DNA of 64,000 bases from Alphaproteobacteria bacterium (GTDB lineage: Bacteria; Pseudomonadota; Alphaproteobacteria; Caulobacterales; Aquidulcibacteraceae), in contig JAIXQA010000010.1 of NCBI GenBank assembly GCA_027485915.1, forward strand, positions 39,497-103,496, read 5' to 3'. Position numbers and translations under genes: made by a program. Of this stretch, positions 45,578 through 53,881 are shown piece by piece (position 1 is the first letter of the stretch; each line of letters opens with the position of its first letter). The notes beneath the pieces were generated by a model. The model saw nothing but the letters and a program-made list of their open reading frames with translations, had not been told where the DNA came from and did not search any database.

Positions 45578-46219
45578 ATGTTGCATCTACATACATTCTC
45601 GCACTCCTCTGCTTCCTACCGAGTCCGCATTGCTTTGGCCCTGAAAGGGGTCGCGAGTGAGAGCCACACCGTTTCCCTGATTGCCAATGACCATTTGTCT
45701 GACGCCTACCGCGCCCTGAACCCGGAAGGTCGGGTTCCTGCGATTGTGGCCGAACACGGGGTCTTAACCCAATCCTTTGCAATTATGGATTGGTTGGAAG
45801 ATACCATCCCGGAGCCTAGCCTCTATCCAGCCGACACTTGGCAGCGGGCCTTATGCCGCGCCTTTGCCCATGCCATCGCGAGCGACATTTTCCCCGTTCA
45901 AAACCTCGGCGTACGGCGCAAATTGGCATCTGACTTTGGGGCCGATGAAGCACAAACCACCAAATGGTGTGCCGAGTGGATCGCCAAGGGCTTTACCGCC
46001 CTGGAGGCTGAGACTGCCAAACGGAGTTGGCACGAAAGCCAAGGCTATTTGTTTGGGCCGAGTCCGACACTTGCAGACATTTGCTTGGTGCCGCAAATGA
46101 ATAACGCCCGCCGCTATGGTGTGGATTTGAGCCCGTTCCCGCTCTTAGTCTGTGCTGACGCCAAGGCACGGGCGCACCCCGCCTTTGTCGCGACCGCGCC
46201 AGAGACCCAGTCTGGCTAA
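45578..46219 (+). CDS. maiA: Maleylacetoacetate isomerase (zeta-class GST)
   Basis: A 213-residue glutathione transferase fold enzyme that isomerises maleylacetoacetate to fumarylacetoacetate in tyrosine degradation. The zeta signature SSASYRVRIALALKGV holds the catalytic serines. Later LNPEGRVPAI and the C-terminal helical domain with GPSPTLADICLVPQMNNARRYG match MaiA. It is followed after about 30 bases by a MarR gene and then hppD, so it belongs to the homogentisate pathway cluster. The gene is divergent from the Bax inhibitor-1 family gene. Confidence 0.93.
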   Translation: MLHLHTFSHSSASYRVRIALALKGVASESHTVSLIANDHLSDAYRALNPEGRVPAIVAEHGVLTQSFAIMDWLEDTIPEPSLYPADTWQRALCRAFAHAIASDIFPVQNLGVRRKLASDFGADEAQTTKWCAEWIAKGFTALEAETAKRSWHESQGYLFGPSPTLADICLVPQMNNARRYGVDLSPFPLLVCADAKARAHPAFVATAPETQSG

Positions 46220-46249
46220 CGGCGCGTGAAACGGACGAATGACGCGATC

Positions 46250-46693
46250 ATGAAACCGCTCAACCTTGAATCCTACCTCCCCTATCGGCTGAGTGTGGCC
46301 TCCAACAAGGTCAGCGCTTTGATCGCCAAAGCTTATGAAGCACGATTTGGTCTAACCATTCCGCAATGGCGTCTTTTAGCGATTCTCGCGGAAGGCGTGC
46401 CGCTGTCACAGCAAAATCTGGTCAGTCGCACCGCCATGGATAAGGTGACCGTCAGTCGCGCTGCTCAGGCCCTCATCACGCGCGGTCTCCTTCAGTCCAA
46501 ACCCAGCGAAAAAGACCGTCGCGCGGTTGAACTTAGCCTAACACCCGCCGGCGTCTCAATTGTGCAAGAAGTTGCGCCCGTCGCGCTGGCTTTTGAGAAA
46601 TCTCTAATCGAGGCCATCGGCGGACAGGCGGCAGAACGGTTGGACGCCATGCTGCGCAAGTTAGAAGATCAGGCCGAGAAGCTGGCAAAATAA
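46250..46693 (+). CDS. MarR-family regulator, probable tyrosine-catabolism regulator
   Basis: A 147-residue winged-helix protein: LTIPQWRLLAILAEG, recognition helix NLVSRTAMDKVTVSRAAQALITRG, wing SEKDRRAVELSLTPAG. The start MKPLNLESYL at 46250 is used; an upstream GTG at 46226 would add eight residues without a ribosome site. Its place inside the maiA-hppD cluster suggests an HmgR-like repressor answering to homogentisate or a related aromatic acid; that is inference. Confidence 0.88.
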   Translation: MKPLNLESYLPYRLSVASNKVSALIAKAYEARFGLTIPQWRLLAILAEGVPLSQQNLVSRTAMDKVTVSRAAQALITRGLLQSKPSEKDRRAVELSLTPAGVSIVQEVAPVALAFEKSLIEAIGGQAAERLDAMLRKLEDQAEKLAK

Positions 46694-46762
46694 GCGCTAT
46701 CCTATCTTGGCAATTAGTAACAAATGAAACTATAATGGTGTCCGATTTAGTTGGAGCACCCT

Positions 46763-47839
46763 ATGGCTGACTTGTTTGAAAACCCACTTGGTACCGATGG
46801 CTTTGAGTTTGTAGAGTTCACAAGCCCAGACCCAGACGCACTGGCGACCTACTTCCGCCAATTGGGCTTTACGGCAGTATCCAAGCATCGCTCCAAGAAT
46901 GTGATCCGCTTTAAACAAGGCGACATCAACTTCATCCTGAATATGGAGCCTGTGGGTCAAGCAGCTGAGTTCCGCCAGCAGCGCGGCCCATCGGCCAATG
47001 CCATGGCGTTTCGGGTTAAGGATGCAGCCCACGCGTTTCGCGAAGCGATTGCGCGCGGCGCTGAAGCCGTCGACAGCCCCATCGGACCAATGGAATTGGA
47101 TATCCCCGCCATCAAGGGCATTGGTGGGGCCTTTATCTATTTGGTTGACCGATATGGCGCACAAAGCATTTATGATGTCGACTTTAAGCCCATCCCCGGT
47201 GCAGCCGAAGAAGAAGCTATCAATTCAACAGGCCTGACCTATCTCGACCATCTGACCCATAATGTGTTCCGTGGAAAAATGGATGTGTGGGCAAATTATT
47301 ATGAACGCATCTTCAACTTCCGCGAAATTCGCTATTTCGATATTGAAGGCAAAGTATCCGGTCTGTTCTCAAAAGCCATGACCAGCCCCTGCGGCAAAAT
47401 CCGCATCCCCTTAAACGAGAGCAAGGGCGAAGAAGGCAAGACCGACCAGATCGAAGAATTCCTACAGCGCTATAAGGGCGAAGGCATTCAACATATCGCC
47501 ATGGGTTCCGGCGACTTGTTGGCCACGGTCGACCAACTGCGCGCCCGAGGTGTGGAGCTACAAGATACGATTGATACCTATTTTGACTTGATCGACACCC
47601 GCCTGCCCGGTCACGGTCACGATGTAGAGGCACTGCGCCAACGTCGGGTTTTGATAGATGGTGCCCCCAGCGAAGGCCAAGGCCTGTTGTTGCAAATCTT
47701 CGGCAAGGATGCCGTTGGCCCTATCTTTTTCGAATTTATCCAGCGAAAAGGAAATGAGGGTTTTGGCGAAGGCAATTTCAAAGCCCTGTTTGAAAGCATC
47801 GAATTAGATCAAATTCGGCGCGGGGTTTTGCAAGGCTAA
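46763..47839 (+). CDS. hppD: 4-hydroxyphenylpyruvate dioxygenase
   Basis: A 358-residue non-heme iron enzyme that turns 4-hydroxyphenylpyruvate into homogentisate. The iron ligands are in YLDHLTHNVF (His), IQHIAMGSGD (His) and GPIFFEFIQRKG (Glu), in two VOC domains. The N-terminus NPLGTDGFEFVEFTSPD is typical. Start ATG 46763 has GGAG eight bases upstream. It lies centrally in the tyrosine degradation cluster. Confidence 0.96.
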   Translation: MADLFENPLGTDGFEFVEFTSPDPDALATYFRQLGFTAVSKHRSKNVIRFKQGDINFILNMEPVGQAAEFRQQRGPSANAMAFRVKDAAHAFREAIARGAEAVDSPIGPMELDIPAIKGIGGAFIYLVDRYGAQSIYDVDFKPIPGAAEEEAINSTGLTYLDHLTHNVFRGKMDVWANYYERIFNFREIRYFDIEGKVSGLFSKAMTSPCGKIRIPLNESKGEEGKTDQIEEFLQRYKGEGIQHIAMGSGDLLATVDQLRARGVELQDTIDTYFDLIDTRLPGHGHDVEALRQRRVLIDGAPSEGQGLLLQIFGKDAVGPIFFEFIQRKGNEGFGEGNFKALFESIELDQIRRGVLQG

Positions 47840-47863
47840 GGCCATAAATGGGAGGTGTTTAGG

Positions 47864-48979
47864 ATGGGCAGATTTGGGGCGCTCTGTGGCATTTCCGTTT
47901 TAAGCTTGATTTTGGGGGCCTGCACCATGACCACCCAGCTGGGTGATGGCCCTGAAAAGACCCGCACCTTCCTGACAAGCCCTCCTGCCCCGATTCCCGC
48001 TTGGTCCATTGCCATTCATGGCGGGGCTGGTGTGATTGAACGCAAGAACCTGACGCCGGAACAAGACAAAGCCTATCGCGCCGCCTTGGCAGAAGCGATT
48101 GAGATTGGCGCAGATATCTTGCGCAAGGGCGGTGACGGGATCGACGCGGTTGAAGCTACAGCCCGCTATCTCGAAGACAATCCCTTGTTTAATGCTGGCA
48201 GAGGGGCCGCAATTGATGCTTCCGGCAAAGCAACATTAGATGCTGCCATTATGGTTGGCCCAGGCCTTAAGGCTGGCGCGGTTGCCGGCATGTTGACGAC
48301 CCGCCACCCGATCAGTGCTGCGCGGGCGGTGATGGAAAAAACGCCGCACGTGTTTTTGATCGGCGATGGGGCCGATCAATTCGCCCGTGACCAAGGCCTT
48401 GAGCAAGTTCCGAACACCTTCTTCTTGACGGCGCGGCGTTGGCAAATCCTCGAAGAAGTTCTGACCGAACAGAACATGCCGATCCCACCTAAGCCTGCTG
48501 GCCTTAATAATGATGGCCCCGTGCGCTCGGGCCCCAATGCCGCAAGGTCCGGCGAAGCCCGATTTGGCACGATTGGGATTGTCGTGCGTGACACGAAGGG
48601 CGTGCTGGTTGCGGGTACGTCAACCGGTGGTCTCACCGGCAAGAAATGGGGTCGGGTCGGCGATGTACCAGTGATCGGAGCGGGGACCTATGCGACACCG
48701 ACTTGCGCCGTCTCTGGCACAGGGACGGGCGAATATTTCATCCGCTTAGGTGTCGCCCGCGCGATTTGCGATAAGGCGGCAGAGCCCGGTATGGACCTGC
48801 AGGCCGCCGCTGATGCCGTGATGAAGAAGGACCTGACCGCTTTGGGCGGCGATGGTGGCGTTATTGTTGTTAATGCGCGCGGACAAACTGTGGCTAGCAT
48901 GAACACACCTGGCATGTATCGGGCGCAGATGAGTGCGGCCAGCCCCGCCCGGGTCGCCATTTATGCAGACGAGAATTAA
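47864..48979 (+). CDS. Exported isoaspartyl peptidase/L-asparaginase (plant-type, Ntn hydrolase)
   Basis: A 371-residue lipoprotein (lipobox LSLILGAC). The Ntn core is IAIHGGAGVIERKNL, then NPLFNAGRGAAIDASGKATLDAAIMVG, and the autoprocessing nucleophile Thr in RFGTIGIVVRDTKG, with GTSTGGLTGKKWGRVGDVPVIGAGTYA. It cleaves isoaspartyl dipeptides or L-asparagine in the periplasm. The start at 47864 follows GGAGG. Its presence inside a tyrosine-catabolism cluster is odd; it may only share the transcript. Confidence 0.93.
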   Translation: MGRFGALCGISVLSLILGACTMTTQLGDGPEKTRTFLTSPPAPIPAWSIAIHGGAGVIERKNLTPEQDKAYRAALAEAIEIGADILRKGGDGIDAVEATARYLEDNPLFNAGRGAAIDASGKATLDAAIMVGPGLKAGAVAGMLTTRHPISAARAVMEKTPHVFLIGDGADQFARDQGLEQVPNTFFLTARRWQILEEVLTEQNMPIPPKPAGLNNDGPVRSGPNAARSGEARFGTIGIVVRDTKGVLVAGTSTGGLTGKKWGRVGDVPVIGAGTYATPTCAVSGTGTGEYFIRLGVARAICDKAAEPGMDLQAAADAVMKKDLTALGGDGGVIVVNARGQTVASMNTPGMYRAQMSAASPARVAIYADEN

Positions 48980-48994
48980 GGCAAGGGAAGAGAG

Positions 48995-49555
48995 ATGAAC
49001 CAGCTTCGAGGCATTCACCACGTCGCCTATCGCTGTCGCGATGCTAAGGAGACCGTCGAATTCTATCACGATGTACTGGGCATGGACTTCCAAATTGCTT
49101 TTGCCGAGGATCATGTGCCCTCAACTGGGGCCTATGACCCCTATATGCACGTCTTTCTCGACGCTGGCGGCGGCAATGTGTTGGCCTTCTTCGAACTACC
49201 TGAACAGCCTGACATGGGCCGCGACCCCAATACGCCGGAATGGGTGCAGCACATCGCCTTTAAGGTCGATAATGAAGAAGCTTTGTTGGCCGGCAAGACC
49301 CGCGCAGAGGCGCGTGGGTGCACCGTGATTGGCCCAACTGATCATGGCATTTTTCGCTCTATCTATTTCTTTGACCCCAATGGCCACAGGTTGGAACTCG
49401 CCCATGATACCGGCACTGCTGCCGAACTAACCGAACTGCGACGGGTAGCGCCCGAAATGCTGGAAGAATGGTCGCGCACGAAAAAGGCGCCGCGCCATGC
49501 CGACTGGCTGCACGCCAAGGCCCGCGCTAGCCACGCAAAAACTGATCCAGCTTAA
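48995..49555 (+). CDS. VOC-family protein (glyoxalase/extradiol dioxygenase fold)
   Basis: A 186-residue VOC protein. Possible metal ligands are His in GIHHVAYRC, His in WVQHIAFKV and Glu in GHRLELAHD, so a 2-His-1-Glu site is intact. The C-terminal 45 residues form a helical tail. Proteins of this type occur beside hppD and fah genes in alphaproteobacteria and are usually annotated only as glyoxalase-like. It is 15 bases after the asparaginase stop. A role in the ring-cleavage step or in detoxifying a pathway intermediate is inference. Confidence 0.85.
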   Translation: MNQLRGIHHVAYRCRDAKETVEFYHDVLGMDFQIAFAEDHVPSTGAYDPYMHVFLDAGGGNVLAFFELPEQPDMGRDPNTPEWVQHIAFKVDNEEALLAGKTRAEARGCTVIGPTDHGIFRSIYFFDPNGHRLELAHDTGTAAELTELRRVAPEMLEEWSRTKKAPRHADWLHAKARASHAKTDPA

Positions 49556-49604
49556 GAAGTGCCATATAAACATAGTGGGACCACCTAGCCCTTAGGAAAC
49601 GCCG

Positions 49605-50609
49605 ATGAAACTTGCTTCCCTGAAATCCGGCCGCGATGGTCGCCTCGTTGTCGTCTCGTCTGACCTGAATTATTGCACCGATGCGGGCCTGATCGCACCG
49701 ACCTTACAAGCCGCCGTCGATGATTGGGCCCGGTGCGGCCCTGCCCTGCAGACATTGAGCGAGGCCCTAGAGCGTGGTGCAGTTCCCACCGAACGCTTTC
49801 ATGAACGTGAGGCCCATTCGCCATTACCGCGCGCCTATCAATGGGCTGATGGCTCAGCCTATGTGAACCACGTTCAATTGGTGCGCCAAGCCCGCGGGGC
49901 TGAAATGCCAGAAAGCTTCTGGACTGACCCTTTGATCTATCAGGGCGGTTCGGACGACTTCTTGCCGCCACGCTCGCCGATTCCACTTGCCGATGAAGCT
50001 TGGGGCTGCGACTTAGAGGCCGAAGTCGCCGTCATTACCACCGATGTGCCACAAGGCATAACCGCCGAAGCCGCGCGCGACCACATCGCACTCATCTCTC
50101 TCGTCAATGATGTCAGCCTGCGCAATCTGATCCCCAATGAATTGGCCAAAGGTTTTGGCTTTTTCCAAGCCAAACCCGCCAGCGCCTTCTCCCCTGTCGC
50201 GGTGACGCCTGACAGCCTCGGGCCCTTGTGGGACGGCGGCAAACTGCATGTCACCTTGAGCGTCGACCTCGATGGCAAGCCGCTGGGCCGGGCTGAAACG
50301 GGTATCGATATGACCTTTGATTTTGGTCAATTGATCGCCCATGCGGCGCGCACGCGCAATCTCTGCGCCGGCACCATCATTGGCTCGGGGACGGTTTCCA
50401 ACCGCGACGCGGCCGGCGGCCCAGGCAAGCCCATCGCCGAAGGTGGCCTCGGCTATTCCTGCTTGGCCGAAGTCCGCGTGGTTGAGACCATCCTGCATGG
50501 TCACGCCAAAACGCCCTTTTTGAAACACGGCCAAGTCGTGCGCATCTGGGCAGATGATGCCACCGGCCACTCCATCTTTGGGGCGATTGAGCAGAAGGTG
50601 GTTGGCTGA
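49605..50609 (+). CDS. Fumarylacetoacetate hydrolase family protein
   Basis: A 334-residue enzyme that splits a beta-diketone acid. The metal site is visible as EAWGCDLEAEVAVIT (Glu pair) and SLVNDVSLRNL (Asp), and the catalytic-loop region IGSGTVSNRDAAGGPG is present. In this cluster it probably performs the last tyrosine-degradation step, fumarylacetoacetate to fumarate and acetoacetate. It belongs to the shorter bacterial FAH form rather than the roughly 420-residue mammalian-like form. Confidence 0.9.
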   Translation: MKLASLKSGRDGRLVVVSSDLNYCTDAGLIAPTLQAAVDDWARCGPALQTLSEALERGAVPTERFHEREAHSPLPRAYQWADGSAYVNHVQLVRQARGAEMPESFWTDPLIYQGGSDDFLPPRSPIPLADEAWGCDLEAEVAVITTDVPQGITAEAARDHIALISLVNDVSLRNLIPNELAKGFGFFQAKPASAFSPVAVTPDSLGPLWDGGKLHVTLSVDLDGKPLGRAETGIDMTFDFGQLIAHAARTRNLCAGTIIGSGTVSNRDAAGGPGKPIAEGGLGYSCLAEVRVVETILHGHAKTPFLKHGQVVRIWADDATGHSIFGAIEQKVVG

Positions 50610-50671
50610 AGTGAATTGGCGCAAAGCACATCTAATCGTACTTTTCCCAAGGGCGTTTAAATCAAGAAAAT

Positions 50672-50831
50672 AGGTACACCTCCTTTTTAAAAAAAAGGAA
50701 GTGGACCTAGGGCGGCAGATTTCCAACGGAAATCTGGACTTGGCGCATCAAGTCGCCCAGTGACGCTCGCGGAAGCGGTTGGTGGACCCAAATGGGCCCC
50801 AAAACGCTTGTAGATAAAAACGCTTCAAGCG
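50672..50831 (+). ncRNA. Candidate structured RNA with three-way junction
   Basis: A dense run of inverted repeats without an ORF. First is a long A/T-rich hairpin (50672-50708; AGGT/ACCT base, CAC/GTG, poly-T/poly-A stem). Next GGGCG (50710-50714) pairs with CGCCC (50754-50758) and encloses two adjoining perfect hairpins: CAGATTTCC-AAC-GGAAATCTG (50716-50736) and GACTTG-GCGCAT-CAAGTC (50737-50754). Last come a GG-A-CCC hairpin near 50784-50799 and CGCTTG/CAAGCG (50805-50810/50826-50831). The strand is assigned as plus, toward the gene at 51003, but it is uncertain. It may be a leader RNA, an independent RNA or an end of a mobile element. Confidence 0.45.
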
Positions 50832-51002
50832 ATGTGATCAAGCCAGTTGCACATGAACCCCAAACATGGGCGATCCATGACGGCAATGTTAAACTTATGT
50901 TAGATTGAGCCGAAACCTACCAATCTGCGTTGACGAAGCAGATGGGATGGGGTGGAAAGGGGCGCTGCGGCACTCCCTCTGCCGCTCATGAGGTGATTAG
51001 CC

Positions 51003-51914
51003 TTGCGACTTCGATTGACCATAATCGCTGCGGCCGCCCTACTCGGTAGCTTTGGTGCCGCCGGCGCAATGAACGGCCTCTGGGCATCGCCCGACGCCCG
51101 CTCTCACAGTTTGGATGGCTTCAAACTGGCCTTAGGGATGCCCTATGGCAGCACAGGGACAACCCACAAAATGCAGGTGCGTGCTTCCAACGCTCTCGAA
51201 CCATTGGACCAGAGCGGTCAACAAGCGCAAGCAAGCAATAAAGCCCGACACAAAACTCTAGTTGCGCACTTGTTTGAAGAGCCATTGTTACAGTCAACGC
51301 CACGGATGGTGATGGCGCAAGCAGCCTCAAGTGCAGCTGTATTCTCCTCAATTGCGCCGCCAGCGCCGCAAGCGCCACCTGAACCGGCTCAAGCTGTCGA
51401 AGCCCCCGCGGCACCGTCTCCTCCGGCTGCACCAGCAATGGCAGACCTAGAACCCGCCCCTAACGCGCCGGGCACGATGGCGAACATGATCGCTCAAGCC
51501 CATGCTGACGCGCGCAAATCCACGAGATTGGCGCTGGAGGCCGCAGCCGCTGCTGGCGCTGCAGAACAAGCGCGCACCTCTGCACGCGTTCAAGTTCATG
51601 TAATTGCCCCTGAAATCGTAACCCCAATGCATTACGAAGGTTTAGAACAAGAGCTTGACCAAGCTGTTCGACGGCTGGAAATCACCCAAACGCTGGCAGC
51701 GCGGATCCAAGAGGGCGACTTCTCCTTCGTGGTTTCGTCAGACGGTGGTACGAAGACCTGCGTCCTCGGTCAGACAGAGGGTGTTTGTGGTCTGATAAGC
51801 GCCCAAGACGTCGCGCGAGTCCGCTCAGAAGTGGTCGCGCAAGTAAGACTGGCCCAAGTCGCCGTGCGGAAAAGCCAACTTAAGCTCGCGCGCGCCCGCC
51901 TTACTGACGGCTAA
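51003..51914 (+). CDS. Secreted proline/alanine-rich hypothetical protein
   Basis: A 303-residue protein starting at TTG 51003 with GAGGTGA six bases upstream. It has a signal peptide (LTIIAAAALLGSFGAAGA), a low-complexity proline/alanine stretch (about 115-165), then a helical region and a C-terminal part with two cysteines (TKTCVLGQTEGVCGLIS) ending in a positively charged helix (VAVRKSQLKLARARL). I do not recognise a family. It lies alone after the structured region. Confidence 0.65.
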   Translation: MRLRLTIIAAAALLGSFGAAGAMNGLWASPDARSHSLDGFKLALGMPYGSTGTTHKMQVRASNALEPLDQSGQQAQASNKARHKTLVAHLFEEPLLQSTPRMVMAQAASSAAVFSSIAPPAPQAPPEPAQAVEAPAAPSPPAAPAMADLEPAPNAPGTMANMIAQAHADARKSTRLALEAAAAAGAAEQARTSARVQVHVIAPEIVTPMHYEGLEQELDQAVRRLEITQTLAARIQEGDFSFVVSSDGGTKTCVLGQTEGVCGLISAQDVARVRSEVVAQVRLAQVAVRKSQLKLARARLTDG

Positions 51915-51963
51915 CCTTATCGCAGCAGATGCGTAAGTTCACAGGTGCTGCGTGTAACCGCAC

Positions 51964-52305
51964 TTATTGGGCCAGCGACGTGGTTTGCATGGGCGGGTTG
52001 GCTTCAGGCAGTTGCACACGTATGGTCGCAATTGCTGGGCGCTCTGCCAAAGCAACGGCAGTCAAGCTTGGACGGTCGGCCTCTGCCAATGTATAGGCAA
52101 TCAGGGTATTGACGCATTGCGTCTCGTTGACCACCCGGTCACGACGCGCAGCTTCAGCGCACATTTTGGTCGCAGCTTGCTCAATCTGCTTAAAAACCAC
52201 TTCGGGGGCGGCATTAGCCACCACTTTTTGATCTGCAATTTCTGCCTGAGCAGAGCCAGCAGCCAAAACAGCAAAAGCGATCAGTCCAACAAAACGGTGT
52301 GTCAT
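51964..52305 (-). CDS. Small secreted protein, UrcA-like
   Basis: A 113-residue protein with a signal peptide (RFVGLIAFAVLAAGSAQA-E). The core KQIEQAATKMCAEAARRDRVVNETQCVNTLIAYTLAEADRP has two cysteines spaced as in UrcA family periplasmic proteins. The start at 52305 has GGAGATAG upstream. UrcA proteins are of unknown function and common in Caulobacterales and Sphingomonadales. The family call is moderate. Confidence 0.65.
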   Translation of the reverse strand: MTHRFVGLIAFAVLAAGSAQAEIADQKVVANAAPEVVFKQIEQAATKMCAEAARRDRVVNETQCVNTLIAYTLAEADRPSLTAVALAERPAIATIRVQLPEANPPMQTTSLAQ

Positions 52306-52582
52306 GGCTATCTCCTCGATGACCCACAAAATTGCGCGACCCAAATTGTCCCGTTCATCGAATGTGACACTAAAATGACTATGTGACAACACTTATATGA
52401 CAAATATATGACTTTTAAGCGACGAAATTGTAAAAGCTAAGAAATTTATGCTTTAAAACATAAGCTTAAACCTGGGCGACGGCTGTAACAAAACCGTCAT
52501 AATAGCCCTGCGATGGGTAGAGTTGGCTTATCAAAGCCGAAAGTATTTGCCTGTATCCTTGGGAAACATGTGGAGAAGTGTG

Positions 52583-52900
52583 ATGCGCGCGTTCGGCAGT
52601 CCGCCAGATTTATCGGCCCTTCGGGCAAGCTATATGGTCAGCCTCAAGCAAGATCTCGGCACCCTAGAAGGCTTGCAAAGCGAAGTCGATTTTGGCTTTG
52701 CCGAAGCTAGAACCTATGAGGAATTGCGCAGGCTTGCCCATGTACAGGCGGGGAATGCCGCCACCTTCGGCTTTGATGCTTTAGGCAATGCTGCCCGCGC
52801 GGTAGACATTCAGTTGTGTGACATCGAAGGCCCATCCGATCCGCTTGCAGCTTTGCTGGGCGCGTGGCGCGAGCAGCTGCAAAGAGCCTGCCGGAACTAG
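52583..52900 (+). CDS. Orphan Hpt-domain phosphotransfer-like protein
   Basis: A 105-residue helical protein with an Hpt-type core: LRRLAHVQAGNAATFGFDALGNAARAVD, matching the H-x-x-x-G-x-x-x-T-F-G-x-x-x-L pattern with the phosphorylatable histidine in AHVQAG; the usual Lys is Gln. The start at 52583 follows GGAGAAG; the frame stays open upstream to 52523, so the true start may be earlier. No kinase is adjacent; the hybrid kinase at 5786 is one possible partner. Confidence 0.65.
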   Translation: MRAFGSPPDLSALRASYMVSLKQDLGTLEGLQSEVDFGFAEARTYEELRRLAHVQAGNAATFGFDALGNAARAVDIQLCDIEGPSDPLAALLGAWREQLQRACRN

Positions 52901-53039
52901 CAAATTGGCTGACGCAAAAGATGTTTCCGCGCCGCTTGAAGATGCAGCGCGCGTCTAGACAGCGCCACATTTGCGACCATAAGCAATCACCTTGCGTTCA
53001 GATAGAAATGCCTAGCATAGCTCTAGCCTGAAAGCCGAA

Positions 53040-53873
53040 ATGAAAGTGCCTCTGATGTCTAAACTCCCGCTGCTATGTACGATCGCTGTGCTTGGGGTGC
53101 TTGCAACACCTGGAGTGGCTCAGAACGGGCCCTCGCCCAGCTTGCTATCCAGTCTCGGCCCTGGGCAGAGCCGGTCCGTCGACATTTCCTTGCGCGCCCG
53201 CATTGGCCCGCTCGAATTGGCGCGTGGCTCGTTCAAAGTTAGTTTGACGCAAGATAATTATAGTGGCGAAGCCACGTATCGCACCTCTGGGATCGCGGCC
53301 TCCTTCAATAATGATGCGGGTATTGCCACTGTGAAGGGGACCATCGAAAATGGCCAGCTGAAGCCTAAGGGCTTCGTCAATCAAGAGACCAATGGCAAGA
53401 AGCGCCGGATCACCATGAGCTTCGGGAGCCGTTCTGTCGATGTGACGGCTGCACCCATGTGGGGCAATATGGGCTTTCCGCCAGCTACCCTGGCCCAAAA
53501 ACTTGAGTCTGTAGACCCTGTCACCGGCCTGATGGAATTATCGCTGGTCACTGGCCGCGACGCCGGCCGTCCCTGCGGCGGGGCTGTGAAGATTTTCGAC
53601 GGTAAGCGGCGCTATGATATTCGCACCCAATATGTTGGGATCGAGAATGTTTCCACCCCTGCCTATAGGGGCCCTGCGACGTATTGCCGGGGTACTTATA
53701 GCGAAGTGGCAGGCTTTAATCAGAAGAAGCCTGGCGAAACCCGCGAGCCAATCCGCCTACAAATCTGGCTGGCTGATGTGGGCAATATGGGCGTGTCAGT
53801 ACCCGTACGGATGACGGGCTCCAAAGGCATTTATACCGCCGTGCTTTATGCCGACCGGGCCGTTGTTCGCTAA
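53040..53873 (+). CDS. Exported DUF3108 family protein
   Basis: A 277-residue protein with a signal peptide (LPLLCTIAVLGVLATPGVA-Q). The DUF3108 pattern includes SLRARIGPLELARGSFKV, YSGEATYRTSGIAASF, and the C-terminal RLQIWLADVGNMGVSVPVRM. Two cysteines (RPCGGAV, YCRGTYS) may form a disulfide. Family members are periplasmic or outer-membrane associated and uncharacterised. ATG 53040 or ATG 53055 could start it. It converges with rpoH. Confidence 0.8.
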   Translation: MKVPLMSKLPLLCTIAVLGVLATPGVAQNGPSPSLLSSLGPGQSRSVDISLRARIGPLELARGSFKVSLTQDNYSGEATYRTSGIAASFNNDAGIATVKGTIENGQLKPKGFVNQETNGKKRRITMSFGSRSVDVTAAPMWGNMGFPPATLAQKLESVDPVTGLMELSLVTGRDAGRPCGGAVKIFDGKRRYDIRTQYVGIENVSTPAYRGPATYCRGTYSEVAGFNQKKPGETREPIRLQIWLADVGNMGVSVPVRMTGSKGIYTAVLYADRAVVR

Positions 53874-53881
53874 GGCGCACG

